A stretch of 64,000 bases of DNA from NCBI RefSeq assembly GCF_016545825.1, contig NC_052614.1, forward strand, positions 6,280,559 through 6,344,558, given 5' to 3'. The position numbers were made by a program, and so were the translations under genes. This document shows positions 47,895-59,859 of the stretch, piece by piece (the stretch's first letter is position 1; every line of letters begins with the position of its first letter). The notes below the pieces were generated by a model. That model did no database searches, was not told the DNA's origin, and saw only the letters and a program-made list of their open reading frames with translations. Source of the DNA: Eucalyptus grandis. Its lineage: Eukaryota; Streptophyta; Magnoliopsida; Myrtales; Myrtaceae.

Positions 47895-49485
47895 AGAGGA
47901 TGACAAATTCAATTCATGCCGATGTCTTCAAGTAAGACTATATATAAAGAAAAAAAATCATTCCCTACACTTGCATGGATGACTTTGCTAAGGCGCAGGC
48001 TGAGTGGTGGTCACTTTAGTCACCACCTTAAAGAATTGATATAACTTGAAGCAATTAATATATATTTTCCATATGAAAAGAATTTTCCTAATATATCTGT
48101 TCAAAAATATGAGATAACGAAAATGTTTTCACTATCGACAAAAATATTTAGGCATAGGTTATTATATTTGTATCGATTAAAAAATTTGCATTACCTCATT
48201 TTTCTAAGAGATAAAAACAACCTAAAATTAAGAAAATATTTTTTGAATTGTTGACTTTTTACGAAACAAATGGAAACTATGCTTTTGAGTGAAAATGACA
48301 CAACTTTGGATATGTTAGTTAAAGGGCTCAGAGTTAGGCCTCCCTCTTGTTTGATCTCTCAAGGAGGGACTATTAGGCTTCTATAACATGTCTGAAAAAA
48401 AAAAATAGTATCGGAGCCGATGATTGATTTGCGATCCCTCCGAATTTGTATTGGTGTTGGAGAATATGTTAAGGAAGGAATCTTGTAATCAACATTATTT
48501 CCAAGTGAAGAACGGCATCACAGTTCAATCTAATCTAAAGAGACCATAGGTAAAGGTGAGCGTTGGGGTAGAGCAAACCGGTTTGGAGTTGGCAATGATG
48601 TAAATGCGATGCATGACCACAAGTTCATAGAAAGTAGGTTATTTATTAAGTCGAGATATATGTTGATGAATGAAAGGGAGTGTCGATCTAACACAAAACA
48701 GTCAAACATGAGTGAAAGAAAATGTTCAGTTGCATGTGTTATGATTTGAAATAATTAATGCAACTTATTTGATTCATAACTTATTGACTTTAAAATGTTG
48801 AACCTTAACATATTCGACTAAATATGCTAATAACTTGGTATTATGCTGACTCTTAGCAATTTCTAAGCGATGAGGTATTAAGTTTTTATTCCCCAATCTT
48901 AATAGGCTTCTCTTTGAATAGATTATAATTTGCGAACCTTCTCAGAGCGAAAATTGATCATAATGTGACCTGGCTTCAACACCAAAAAAGAAAATATCTA
49001 ATTCACGCATATCAATGTTTGGAATATGATATTCAAGAAATAGCAGTTTAGCTCAATGTTTATGTACCACTAGAAATTCGTCTTGTTACTTTAATTAAAA
49101 ATAAACCTTCAGTGGCATTTTTTTTTCCCTTTCATGAATTGACTGTCCACTAAAGCAAATTAAATCAACCAGGAAGGGGAAATCTCATTCCATGAATCTT
49201 AATTGTGACATAAATTGCAGATATGATGTGATTTAATTAATTTAAAAATTTTCCCTGCAGTGTTGCACAGAATCGATTGACAGGTGGAAAGATTTTGTCC
49301 TGTCTCTGCACGAATCAAGATCCTGACAACCAGGATCGAAACCCTGACTAGGAAGGACAAAAAGGAATCATGTGCTCAGTTTGTCATTGGGTTAAGCGAA
49401 TCTTGCTAGATAAAAGCAAGCATAACAGCCGAAGGGAACAGTTTTTTCACTTGAGTGCAAGGTATGCGTTTCACTACCCTTACAC
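47895..49485. other. Intergenic, mostly unassigned
   Basis: 47895-48030 continues the upstream duplication (CAAATTCAATTC..., ATGGATGACTTTGCTAAGGCGCAGG). The remainder is AT-rich. 48405-48440 (AGTATCGGAGCCGATG) resembles a decayed primer-binding site next to LTR-like sequence, but no element could be delimited. Confidence 0.3.
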
Positions 49486-49494
49486 ATTCTTTTC

Positions 49495-50508
49495 CGAAAA
49501 ATTATCAAAAAAATTCTAAATATATTACAATTGTACCAATTCAATCATAAATATTTTTTTAACCAATTTAATCATAAATTTTTATAATTATATCAATTTA
49601 GTCCATCCAATAAAAATTAGCCGATCAAGCGTTGATATGGACACCGACCATCCGACAAAAACTAACATAACAATTTTTTTAATATTTTTTATGTTTTTCA
49701 AATTTTTAAATATTTTTTTGAATTTTTTAATTATTTTTTTTCTTTTTGTTCCACTTTCTCTTTCCTCTGGCTAGCTAACACCAGCTAGAGGCAAGGGTTA
49801 ACAAGGTCGACCTCGCCAGCCAATGGCGAAGCCGGCCTTGTCGTCGCTAGGCGAGGCCCCGCCACATCTGGCGAGACTCGGCCCTACCCAACCTCGGCAA
49901 GGCCGCCATTGCCAGATCTAGCGAGGAACCTCGTTGGCCCCAAACCGGTGCAAGGAGCCTCACTAACCACTAGCGAGGTCGACCCTCACCTTAGCTGGGC
50001 GAGGCCCCGCCAGACCTACCGAGACTTGGCCTCGCCCAACCATGGCGAGGTTGAGCGAAGGACGGCGAGGAGCCTTGTCGGCATTGGCGAGCTCGGCCCT
50101 TGCCAAATCTCGGCGAGGCCTCGCCCAACCAAGGCAAGGGTCGACCTTGCCGATGGCCGAAAGACTCCTTGCCAGATCGGCAATGGTGACCTCGCCAAGG
50201 CTAGGTGGGGCCGAGCCAAAGAACGGTGAGGCTAGCCTCACCAACCAAAGGAAAGAGAAAGTGAAAAATAATAATAATTAAAAAATTCAAAATAATATTT
50301 AAAAATTCAGAAAAAAAAAAATTAAAAAATTGCCATATCGCTTTTCACCGGACGGCTGGCATCCAGTCAGCGCCGATCGGCCAATTTTAGCCAAATGAAC
50401 TAAACTAGCACAATTGTAAAAGATTTAGGACTAAATTGGCTTTAAAAAAAAAATATGATTGAATTAGCACAATTGTAATGGTTTATGACTTTTTTGGTAA
50501 TTCTCCCC
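49495..50508. mobile_element. Mutator-like non-autonomous element (1,014 bp)
   Basis: Flanking 9-mers ATTCTTTTC (49486-49494) and ATTCTCTTC (50509-50517) match at 8 of 9. Arms carry iterated CCAATTTAATCATAAAT (left) and GATTTAGGACTAAATTGGC (right) words, the same iterated AGTCCTAAA arm as in the other copies. GC-rich GGCGAGG core at 49790-50230. No coding capacity. Confidence 0.7.
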
Positions 50509-50599
50509 ATTCTCTTCAAACGCTCCAAAGCATGAATCTATGTAGTCCAATCAGTACCACAACACATTCAATGGGAAACTATCACTTCCAATTAGAATT

Positions 50600-52090
50600 A
50601 ATTGTGTAAAGATCATCTTGTGATTTTACTCATACTAAAAATCTAGACCCTCTCAAAGAAAACTCCCTATTCAACAGCAAATCATACCAACGAAGTTTGG
50701 GAGGACATGGACAATTATAGTGGCCCAAAAAAATGTGCTGCCCATCTCCAATCACATGTTTGATGTGAGGCTTAGGAAAACGCCTTGTTTTAAGCAATTT
50801 TCTCCAATCCAAGGTACTCTCTCGCCTCGAGCTTGGACAATCCCAATTGTCTCATCCTGGAGGAAATAACAGTAAGTCCAGTCTAGATTTCAAAAGGAGT
50901 CCCCATAAGTTCTATGCACAAGCAACATTCCACACTGCAAGCTTCCTAAGGCCCAGCCCTCACATTTGGGCAAACAAACATCTTCTCATGATTACTTTTG
51001 CTCCTTTGACAGTCTGCATTTTTGCTCTATCTACTTGATAACTATTGGGTCAACACCGCAGAAATCCAACACCTTCACCCAAGAGATCGGCCCAAATCCG
51101 ACCCGCATCTAGTTAGAACCATATCAGGGAGATATATACGTAATCTTGAGAGATATGAAAAATTGATAAAATTATCTAATTATCTCTAACATAGAAAATA
51201 TAATAAAGAAATCCTTGATTATCTCTAACACACTCAAAATGTTAAATCAGTGATTTATCGATCAACTAAAATATATTCACTGCTACACATTATATTGATG
51301 TGGAACTTCTTTCGCCTAACACCCTCACACATACATGCACCTCAATAATAACTTAGGTTAGTATGAACATCTGGAACCAATGATTAGTGACACTAAAAAT
51401 AACAGTTCTGATGAGCTGAAGCCGACCAGCGTACGAAAGATGCCTTACCGTCCATTATTCCATAGTAGTAGCCTAAACCAAATGCTTACACTCTTTGTAA
51501 CTTAGCTAACCTGATATCAATGGGAAACCTAAAAATTTTACTGGCAGAACACCCCTCCTTTAAGCTACTCAATCTAGCCAATTCGGCCCGTTGTTCACCA
51601 CTGGAACCAGCTAAGGAAATTTCAGTCCTTGAAAGATTCAACTTTCGGCCCAAAAGATAATGAAACAGCTGTAACGGAGAAAGGATTTGCTGCAAGGAAT
51701 CTTGTCCCCTTTGGAGAAAATGATCAAATCTTCCGCAAAGTTTAGATAAACGCTTTGTTTTTTAGAGCAGAGAAAGTGAAGTTCTACAGTATCCCTAGAA
51801 GCAGCGTCGTCAAGCACTTCTGAGAAAACCTCCCTACCCCTTAGCTATATCACAAACTAACAAGTAGAAAATAGATCTCCTTGCCTTTGTCCCTTACCTC
51901 CTTTAGAAAAGCCTCCGAGGCCACTATTTAAGGAAATAGAAAACTAGGGAGAAGTAATGCAAGCTGTAATCCATTTCGCGTGAATTGATCAAGAACACAA
52001 TAACTCGAATCACATAAAGCAAATGATCCCATCTCACTGGGTCAAAAGCCTTCACAGGATCAGCTTTAGTCAATGAATCTAGGGGGAATC
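50600..52090 (-). pseudogene. LINE (non-LTR retrotransposon) ORF2 debris
   Basis: The minus strand carries a reverse-transcriptase fragment near 52050-51960 (KAFDPVRWDHLLYVI) and 51695-51486 (LLGRKLNLSRTEISLAGSSG, then RAELARLSSLKEG). The later zf-RVT region is at 50812-50630 (RKLLKTRRFPKPHIKHVIGD, then GQHIFLGH). This is the typical plant L1-type order. Multiple stops and shifts. 51045-51400 between them is not recognisable and may be a nested insertion. Confidence 0.7.
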
Positions 52091-52099
52091 CGACCGGCT

Positions 52100-53180
52100 A
52101 TGATAATTTTCACAATTCGTGGGTTAAAAGAACAATATCAGAGATGCTGAGAAAATCAATATAGATATGGGGCATGGTTAGAAGGGTGTCAAGAAAATGT
52201 GGGTTTTTGTTTTTGTTTTTTCTTTTCTTCGGCTGGCTAGATTAACAAAATATGCTGACTCTTGAAATGCATGATTGGAATGGACTCGTCGCCATCAAAT
52301 GAAATGAAAGGTGGTGCTCCTCAGGCCTAGTCTAACTTGGCCCATTCAGCCAATAACCGAAGATCTATTCAGAGTCAATCAGCCCAAGCATGATGCATAG
52401 CTGTTAAACTCCTCAGGCACGCATAATATTCTATACAGAATCTTCTCTTTTTCCTTGTGTATCTGGTAAAAGGTCTTCGAGATGGAATGGGCATTCCAAA
52501 TGAAAATGGCGATTCCATACTCATATAGGAAACCCGAACACAATGGAAAGCGATAAAACAGATTAGACAGACGAGATAAGCACCCGCGAGAGACGGCTAT
52601 ACAGATGCACATAAGAGGATTTCTATGGTCATATTATGCTATTCGAGAAAATGCAAGAGGTTGCAACATGCACATATGCCTCATTCATAGCCCTAAACCC
52701 AATAACACCATCTCTCTCAGTGTCTAATCTCAACTCAGAATCCCCATATAAATGTTCTCTCAACTCACACGGTCCCTCGACATTGTTTTACTGAGGCTAA
52801 GCACTACAAAACCCTTATTACCATGCAAAATATGGAAACCCACACATCAAGAAATATGCTCTACTGTTATCTTTCTCTAACTGGATTGACAGTCGAATTC
52901 AAATGGCAATGCATGTCGTTGGGCTAGAAACTCAAGACACGCTTAAAAGTCTCAAACTATACAAATAGAAATTTTCATTTTTTCCATCAAGACGATAGGA
53001 CTCACTTTGTCATTTCTTTTTCCCATACGTACTTGGCTTTTCCTTTTTCATTACCTATTTAAGGAGAGTTTTGAGCATTTGTTGCTGTCAATTTCTTTCC
53101 GTTTTCCGCTTCACATCTTCATCACGGCCAAATAAAGGAATGAGAGTGATTGTTCTTTTCAATCTATTGGAAGAAGTACA
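52100..53180. other. Intergenic, no gene seen
   Basis: Mixed-composition sequence without supported exons or termini. Confidence 0.3.
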
Positions 53181-53216
53181 CATCAAGTGTCAAAACTTAA
53201 CACAAATGGACACTTA

Positions 53217-54615
53217 GGCTGCGCATGACAAAATTTCTGAAACAGAAATTGATTTCTGGTCAGAAATCAATTTCTTAATTTCTATTCCCGATAAGTTTCT
53301 AAAAAAAACCCGTTTGATAACGACTCAAATTTTCTATTCTTGAAACAGAAATCCGTTTGATAACAAAACAAAATTTCTATTTCTAGGAATAGAAATTGAT
53401 TAGATAACAACATAGGAAATCCTCAAATACAAAATAATAGTCGAAATAATACTAAAACAATATAGAAAATCCTCAAATACAAAATAATAGTCGAAATAAT
53501 ACTAAAACAATATAGAAAATCCTCAAATACAAAATAATAGTCGAAATAATACTAATACATTACAAAAGTTGAAAATACAATTTCATGGAATTTCCGGCAT
53601 ATTATTATCCATTGTCATTTTATTAGCAATTGTTTTCCTAAGCATATTTATTTGGTTTACCTCCTCGGTCAATGTATCATTTGCAAGCTTATCCTGCGTA
53701 AGTTCAAACAAGTACTGCGAAAGCATGAATATGGGTGCCATCCATGACACCTATATAGCCTTGTCATTTTATCAAAAACTAGTATTATACAAGATTATCA
53801 ACAAAATAAAATTAATTGTGTAAAAGAATATATGAGAATTCTACCTTAAAGTAACGTTTATGGTTCGGAACCAATCGAGGGAAGGTTGGTTTATTTTTAT
53901 TCTCGAATTGAATCAGTCTAATTGCTCATCCCTAATTTCTTTATTATTGCTCAATGAACCTTTAATGGCCCTTGCATAGCAAAGAGAGAGATTCTCTTGA
54001 ATCTCTTGCCTTCGAATTAAAATTCAAGATTGTGTAACAATCTAATTATTTTGATTTTGCAAGAATTTTGAATCTGTAAAAAATAAGGTTAAATTTCTAA
54101 GCACATTTTTTATTCATTTATTACGTAAGAACTTTTTCTTCAATTGGCCATGCGCGTGCCTTTTCTAGGAGGAAAGAGCCCAATTGTTTTTAAGTAAGCA
54201 TTTAAGAACTTTGGTCGTTTTTGAAAATTGGGGACTCATTCGATTGCATTTCATCCTAAAGAGGAAGTTATCAAAAGAAATTGAAAAAAAAAAAAAAAAA
54301 AAAAAGAAACACAAGCAAAATAAGAAAAAGAAAATTAGCAATAATTTGTGAAGTTGTAGTTATGAGTAAATTAAATTAGCAAAAAAGCGCAATGTTCTTT
54401 TATATGGTTTGATTTCGAGTTTCGATTTCTATTTCGTAAACCGAGAAGTTAAAAATTTTAGTTTCGATTTCTTCAATTTCTCTATTTCTGAAATAGAAAA
54501 TCTGTTTCAAAAATAGAGAAATCAAATTGCGTTACCAAATGGATTTTTGTTCCAAACCTGTTCTAGGGAATAGAGAAATAGAGAAATCAAGAAATAGAAA
54601 TTTTGTCATGGACAT
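53217..54615. mobile_element. PIF/Harbinger-like non-autonomous element nested in the previous one (1,399 bp)
   Basis: Left GGCTGCGCATGACAAAATTT. The right end, inverted, contains CATGACAAAATTTC (14-bp match), with the outermost bases diverged. TTA flanks both sides (53214-53216; 54616-54618), and the host element's arm reads on across the gap. Subtermini are rich in GAAATAGAAATT/AATTTCTATTTC words. No transposase. Confidence 0.6.
53413..53562. repeat. Three tandem copies of a 50-bp unit
   Basis: CCTCAAATACAAAATAATAG starts at 53421, 53471 and 53521. The copies are nearly identical except at the ends, implying recent expansion inside the nested element. Confidence 0.97.
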
Positions 54616-55272
54616 TTAAGTGTCAAAAGTTAGAAGTGTCACTTTCTTTTAAAAGTAGAACACTTAAGTGCTATCTTTAGCGAACCCCATCGAAAATCCT
54701 ACGTGGCGATTTTTTTTTTTATTTTTTTTCATCTACATGACTCGCCGGAGTGCTGACTTAACAAAAAAAAAAAAAAAAAAACAAGGCAAAAACGACATCA
54801 TTTTTTAGCAAATTCGAATTTTAATATAAAAATTAATTTAATTGAATTATAAAATAATAATAAATAATTAAAATTTTAAAAGGGGGTGGGAAGAGAAGGC
54901 ATCGGCTAAGGGTTGAGCCCTCGCCACTACCTCCCCCACCTTTTTTTTAAATTTTAAATAATTAGTATTTATTTTTATAATTTAATTAAATTAATTTTTA
55001 TATTAATTATTTACCACGTCATAAAACAAAACTATATCATTTTTGTTCTTGTTTAGCTATGTCAACGTGCAAAACGATGTCGTTTTGCATTTATCTCACC
55101 GGAAAATCGTTACGTCAGCATTTTGGCCGGATTGACACTTAAGTGATTCATTTTGCTCCGATTTTAATACTTAAGTGTCACTTTCCTAACTTTTGTCTCT
55201 TCGTGCCAAGTTTTGGCTTACCTGCAGGAAACTAACTCTATCTTCATTGGTTCTAAGTCTAGGTCCCCTCAA

Positions 55273-55290
55273 TGGTATCAGAGCCATGGT
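55273..55290 (+). other. Pararetroviral tRNA-Met primer-binding site
   Basis: TGGTATCAGAGCCATGGT, the full-length initiator tRNA-Met complement used by Caulimoviridae for minus-strand priming. Position 5' of the first recognisable coding sequence fits a viral leader. Confidence 0.8.
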
Positions 55291-55359
55291 GATGTTTGTA
55301 ATAGTATCCGTTCCATGCGCTAGTAGGTAAATCCAATACTGAGAAGATCTCTTCACAAT

Positions 55360-56060
55360 ATGATAGATCCAAAAATACTAGAAGCACATGTTTCTCTTGC
55401 AGCAACTCCATCTTCTTCAACCCCTCTAGATTTTCATGTTTCGAATGCTTCTAATATAGACTATCTCTATGAAGTCTCTCTTAGTGATGAAATCAAGATC
55501 TCTAAAACTCAACTTCCTTTGATGAACCCCTATTCGCTTTTGCTAAACCTACTTCATCATTTTCTCCCATCCGCTCCATTCGCCAACTCATTCGCCAAAC
55601 TCCAAAGGAAGTAAAAGAGTATGTCCAGTCCTCCAAATTTGATTAACATCCTATTCCTGCCACTGAAAATGAGTACTTTGTTAGTCTCTAGATCCCTCAG
55701 AGTTTCACAAACAGTGGATTCAGCAAGGATATTCTTATGTGCATTATGGAGTTGTTCGTCTTGCTCTTACTTTTCATGGTTGCAAATGTTTGCCAGTTGT
55801 GGCAAGAATTGCATTGTTAAATACCATATTCCTATCATACCAGCATGCTTGCATTGGTATTGTCCAAACCACTTTAAATGCCGGAACGGTCTTTGTAACT
55901 CTGTATCCAAACTTCAATATTGCTCTTTCAGATCCCTTATACTCTCATTTCTAAAAGTTCAAGTTCAACTCACCGAAGCCCCTCAAACTGCTAACTCTAT
56001 TGCAGCAACGCTGCATTACTAGATAATTTATTGAGTGCAGAACCATGCGCTTGATTTGAA
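55360..56060 (+). pseudogene. Caulimovirid movement-protein-like region (defective)
   Basis: The clearest block is 55739-55954, with the family motifs LALTFHGCKCLPV and TTLNAGTVFVTLYPNFN. Movement proteins of this 30K-type family form tubules through plasmodesmata. The preceding part (55360-55614) is in a different frame, and stop codons interrupt both sides, so no product is expected. Confidence 0.7.
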
Positions 56061-57890
56061 TTTCCACAATGGAAATGAAGATGCCTTATTCATCTCCATG
56101 CAAAATGATCAAGCATCTTGCATTCATGTTCCTAGATAGATCCCAAAGGAAAAGTTAGTCAAGCTCCTCCAAGAGACTTGGATCACCAATTATGAAAAGT
56201 TGCATCAAAACAACAAGCCTTTCTAGTCTTCAAACTCCGAGTTTGTCAGAAAGAAAGATGGAATTGTATCCATCAAATTTGGCAAGGAAAAGAAAGAAAG
56301 TCATTTTATCTTCCAAATCCTCTTTATGATTGAACCATGTGTTCTTGAGTCAATTTCTGAGCCAGATCCAAAAAAACTTGTTAAATACTTCAAAAGTGAT
56401 GGACATCCTGTCCATTACTACAAGGACTAGTATGGTCATTGTTTTTGGGATCCTTTTTGTCAATACTCCTATTGCACAAACTCTCCCGACAAAGTAAATC
56501 CATTTGCAAAACCTCCACCTCGATGGAAGCATAAGAAGCCAAAAGATCCTATATACCAAAGGTACTTGAACGGAGCTGTTAATACTCTTGGTGAGTGTGA
56601 TAAATTCCAATTTATGGTTTCCTATGCACCAACTCCACCACCAAAATTTACTACTCCTCCCTCCACATCACCAATTCCACCACCATCACCTCCTCCATCT
56701 CCTCCTCAAAAAAACCAGCTCTTTCTCCATTTTATAAGCCAATCATAAAGTGGCTAAGACGCACTCCTACCCACTTGAGGCTCTAGCAAAAGCACCACCA
56801 AATTCTTCCATCGTTATGTTTCATGAAACAGACTTTCCCCCTCTTGCTCAAGAAAGTTCTAAACTCTCGTTTCTTGCTCCAAAAGAATTCATTGATCCAC
56901 AAGACAGATATAGGCATATTCCCAAGATACATGCCCCCACTGATGTGGATGAGCATGGAAGACAAAAAAGAACCCATGTTGCTGAAGCTGTCCTAAATTG
57001 AAAATCGGATACTCTTTTAGCACATAATAATGTGCTCAAAGCAATTGATTCAAATATCGTGAATGTGCAACAAGATCTTCGAAGGTATGATGAAACCACC
57101 AAAAAGATGCTTTCCGACTTCTAGAAGAAGCTTCATGCCTTGGAATCTGGACAACATTTAGGTATCATCATCTTCAAAAGTCCTAAGGTGGAAATAGAGA
57201 AGCTCAAAAGGCAAATCGAGATCCTTGAAGAAGAAAGACTCAATCCATTTCCGACTACCCTAAGAATAGAGCATCCCCCTCCTCCACCACCCTAGACGTC
57301 TATTTTTGCTACTCTCACAGATGTTCCTATCAAGCAAGATAAGACAGATGTGGCTGAAATGAGAAATCACCTTAAAGAATTGGACCGAATAAGGAAAGAA
57401 AAGGGAAAAGAGAAGATGCCTGAGGAATCCTCGCTTGTCATAAAGGAAAAACCAAATCAATTGATATTGTTGAATCCATTAGAATCTTTCCTGAGAGATC
57501 TGAGTAATTAGGAATCACAGCCTGATCCTGTTACTCAACAGCCTGATCCTGTCATCCCGACAAATCAGATTCTATTCCCAGCAGAACCAACTTTTCCAAA
57601 CATCTTCGATACTAAATCAGATTCGGTATCCCTCTCGTCCTCATCATCCTTCTCAATCCCTATCATTGATTCATTTCCTATTGTACCAGTAACCTCATCA
57701 ATATTCATGGCTGATCCACCGAACCGGGACATGGAATCAAACCCTTCTAAACCAGAAGTTGTTCAGCCAAATAATTCCTCCTCGCAAATGTCTACTGCAT
57801 CAAAATAGTTTTTTTTTTATCATTGATGACATTCCCTATCACAAATGATCAGAAAAACTTGAAGAATTTCATACTTAGTTAAATGTCCAA
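56061..57890 (+). pseudogene. Caulimovirid linker region (defective)
   Basis: Broken frames between movement-like and capsid-like blocks: KPPPRWKHKKPKDPIYQRYL near 56510-56570, a Pro-rich run at 56630-56715 (PPSPPPSPP), then a charged, probably coiled-coil stretch (56990-57260), and Ser/Pro-rich sequence to 57810. Several stops and shifts. Confidence 0.5.
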
Positions 57891-58437
57891 GCTCTTACCA
57901 ATTGGACAAGTATGATGTTCTTTTTAGTTTTGTCACAAGATTTACAGGTAGCCTCAAATATTGGTGGCAATTTGTGTCAGAACAAGACCAGCTTCACTTC
58001 TTACTCTCACCTGATTTTGGTCATGCCATTACCCTCCTATATCATTTCTTTGTAGGAAAACCCATTGACCTAGTAGAGCTCAAAAGAAGATAATTTTTTG
58101 AAAGAATATGCTGCTCTCTCCAGAAAAGATATCTTGATAAGCATTATCAAGAAATGATTAAGCTATTCTATCAAATTGGAGCTGATGTAAATTTGAAGCA
58201 CATCTTCTTAACTTCCATTCCCAAAGAATTATCCCAACAATTAAAGAGAACTTTTCTTACCAAACAAATAAGAATTAAGGATATTCTATTAGGAGAAATC
58301 CAACAAGAAATCCATTTGTGCCTTGAAGAATTGTGTATCAAACGCCAAATGATCCAGACTTATGTCAAATGCTCCAAAAATATGACAACAAAAAAGAAGC
58401 ATTTCAAGAAGCTCTGGATAAAAAAAATCTAGACATG
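57891..58437 (+). pseudogene. Caulimovirid capsid-like region (defective, truncated)
   Basis: 57902-58091 (LFSFVTRFTGSLKYWWQF) and, after a frame break, 58154-58430 (ILLGEIQQEIHLCLEELC, a Cys followed by Lys-rich tail) resemble the capsid region of petuvirus-like polyproteins. The downstream zinc finger is degraded, and the segment ends at the gypsy junction. Confidence 0.6.
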
Positions 58438-59859
58438 TGTCACGGGCCTAAAGATGGACGACCCAAGAGGTTCCCCAGAGTCGACCCCAACTCGCCCGTG
58501 GACCTCCTGCTATCACCAACCGTCATTGAGTCACCTTCTAGTTTTCTGCACCTTTCATTTATGTCGGTAGACGGTACTTAGACATTATGTCGGTAGTTGA
58601 GGCGGTGCGATCTCACCCGCTAGATGGAAAGTAGATCAACGGAGGATCAAATGTAATCATCCTCCCAAAAATCGAGTTTCATTCCCTTCTTAGATCCGAG
58701 CAAGCGAGCGAACGCGATGGATCTTGTGGCAAATCTTCCAGAAAAAAGCACCAAGCATTTCAAGAAGGCTCAACGAGAACCGCGACCGAGCAAAGAAAAG
58801 AGACACCTAGATGCCGTAGCTGCGTTCAATGAAAAAAATCTGGAAGTCTTAACGATGTGCAAGATCGGATCATGGAGGTCGAGAGTTCGCTCCGTGAAGA
58901 CTTCACGTCATGCCTCAACGAAGCTACCGCACCCTTACACGACAAGGACGAAGCCCTTGAAGCATCGATCGATGTGTTGAAGAAGCGCGTCCAAGTGGTC
59001 GAGGAAGAAGCTCCGCATAGGAACGAGGTCGAAGCCATGAAGGCTAAGATCCAAGAGCTCAAGACCGAGCTCGCCCTGTGCAAGTTGAGCATTACCAATT
59101 GTGCTGTGCCGAACCAAGCGGTGCCCAAAATTAAGGTGCCAAAGCCGAAAGAGTTCAAAGGCGAACGATCCGCCAAGGAGGTGGACAACTTTGTCTGGTG
59201 CATGGAGCAATACTTTGGTGCCGTCAACATACACGACGAATCGATCAAGGTACGAACCACTTCCATGTTCTTGTCTGATACGGCTATGCTTTGGTAGCGC
59301 AATAGGTGTGATGAGGTTAGACACGGCACCGATCCCGTGTGCACATGGGACGACTTCGTGCGAGAGTTTCGGGACTACTTTTTCCCCGAGTTCGCTCAGC
59401 AAGAAGCCCGTAGTAAGCTCCATCGCCTCGAGCAAAGAGGCACGGTCCGAGAGTACGTGAAAGAGTTCACCGAGCTCAAACTCCAGATTCGCAACCTGAG
59501 CGAAGAGGAGGCTCTCGGAGCGTTCATGGATGGATTGAAGCCATGGACACTTCTCGAGCTGAAGCGGCGGGACGTGAGTAGCCTGGCACGTGCGTTGAGC
59601 GTGGCCGAGTCACTCGTCGACCTCACCAAGACGAAACCAAGGAGTCGACCAAGGGATTGGAGGTCGGATCGACCTTGTGAGGATGAAGCACGAAGCACTC
59701 CCCAGGCTGCGCATGATCAAGGCGGCTGAGCCAAGGCATGGGGAGAAGGAACTTCAAAGCCATCCTTCCAAATGGGTCGACCACCGATGGACTACGTGAG
59801 TAGGTACGATCAACCCCCGCCTTCTCCTTGCTTCATTTGCCAAGGTCCACACTGGACTC
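58438..59859 (+). mobile_element. Ty3/gypsy element, leader and gag (left part)
   Basis: Left border about 58438, where TGTCACGGGCC follows the viral fragment. The leader to 58716 is non-coding. gag follows, then the element is split at 59859 by a 4-kb LTR and resumes at 63870-64000. No primer-binding site or left LTR was recognised. Confidence 0.65.
58717..59859 (+). pseudogene. gypsy gag (nearly intact, two stops and one frameshift)
   Basis: Start MDLVANLPEKSTKHFKKAQR at 58717; a frameshift near 58855 moves to the frame of 58857-59859. That frame has a coiled coil (DVLKKRVQVVEEE, MKAKIQELKTEL), then the conserved retrotransposon Gag core (KVPKPKEFKGERSAKEVDNF, VCTWDDFVREFRDYFFPE, REYVKEFTELKLQIRNL, AFMDGLKPWT). 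It ends in the first half of a zinc knuckle, CFICQGPHW. In-frame stops lie at 59296-59298 (after a Trp where the family has WW) and 59727-59729. Confidence 0.85.

Larger units (their letters stand above)
53186..55216. mobile_element. Non-autonomous terminal-inverted-repeat element, split by a nested insertion
   Basis: Left arm (53187-53216) GTGTCAAAACTTAACACAAA and right arm (inverted, ending about 55216) CCAAAACTTGGCACGAAG are imperfect inverted repeats. AAGTGTCACTTTC/GACACTTAAGT words occur on both sides (54612-54670; 55130-55190). The core is T-rich and A-rich (54710-54990). No clear target-site duplication, so class is unassigned. Confidence 0.5.
55221..58437 (+). mobile_element. Endogenous caulimovirid (plant pararetrovirus) fragment, petuvirus-like order
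   Basis: Starts with leader sequence and an 18-nt tRNA-Met primer-binding site (55273-55290), followed by movement-protein-like sequence, a Pro-rich linker, a coiled-coil-like stretch, and capsid-like sequence in one direction. This movement-to-capsid order in one polyprotein is the petuvirus type. Protease, reverse transcriptase and RNase H are absent; the segment stops at 58437 against gypsy sequence. Many stops and frameshifts make it a dead fossil. Genus is not certain: florendoviruses are an alternative. Confidence 0.75.

Noticed and set aside
48405..48440. Primer-binding-site-like AGTATCGGAGCCGATG
   Set aside because: Mismatched and without recognisable LTR or coding sequence around it; left unassigned.
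53413..53562. CRISPR-like direct repeats
   Set aside because: Head-to-tail 50-bp units without unique spacers in a plant transposon; simple tandem repeat.
58826..59435. Minus-strand frames of 166-172 codons
   Set aside because: Antisense to gypsy gag; shadow frames from GC-balanced codons.
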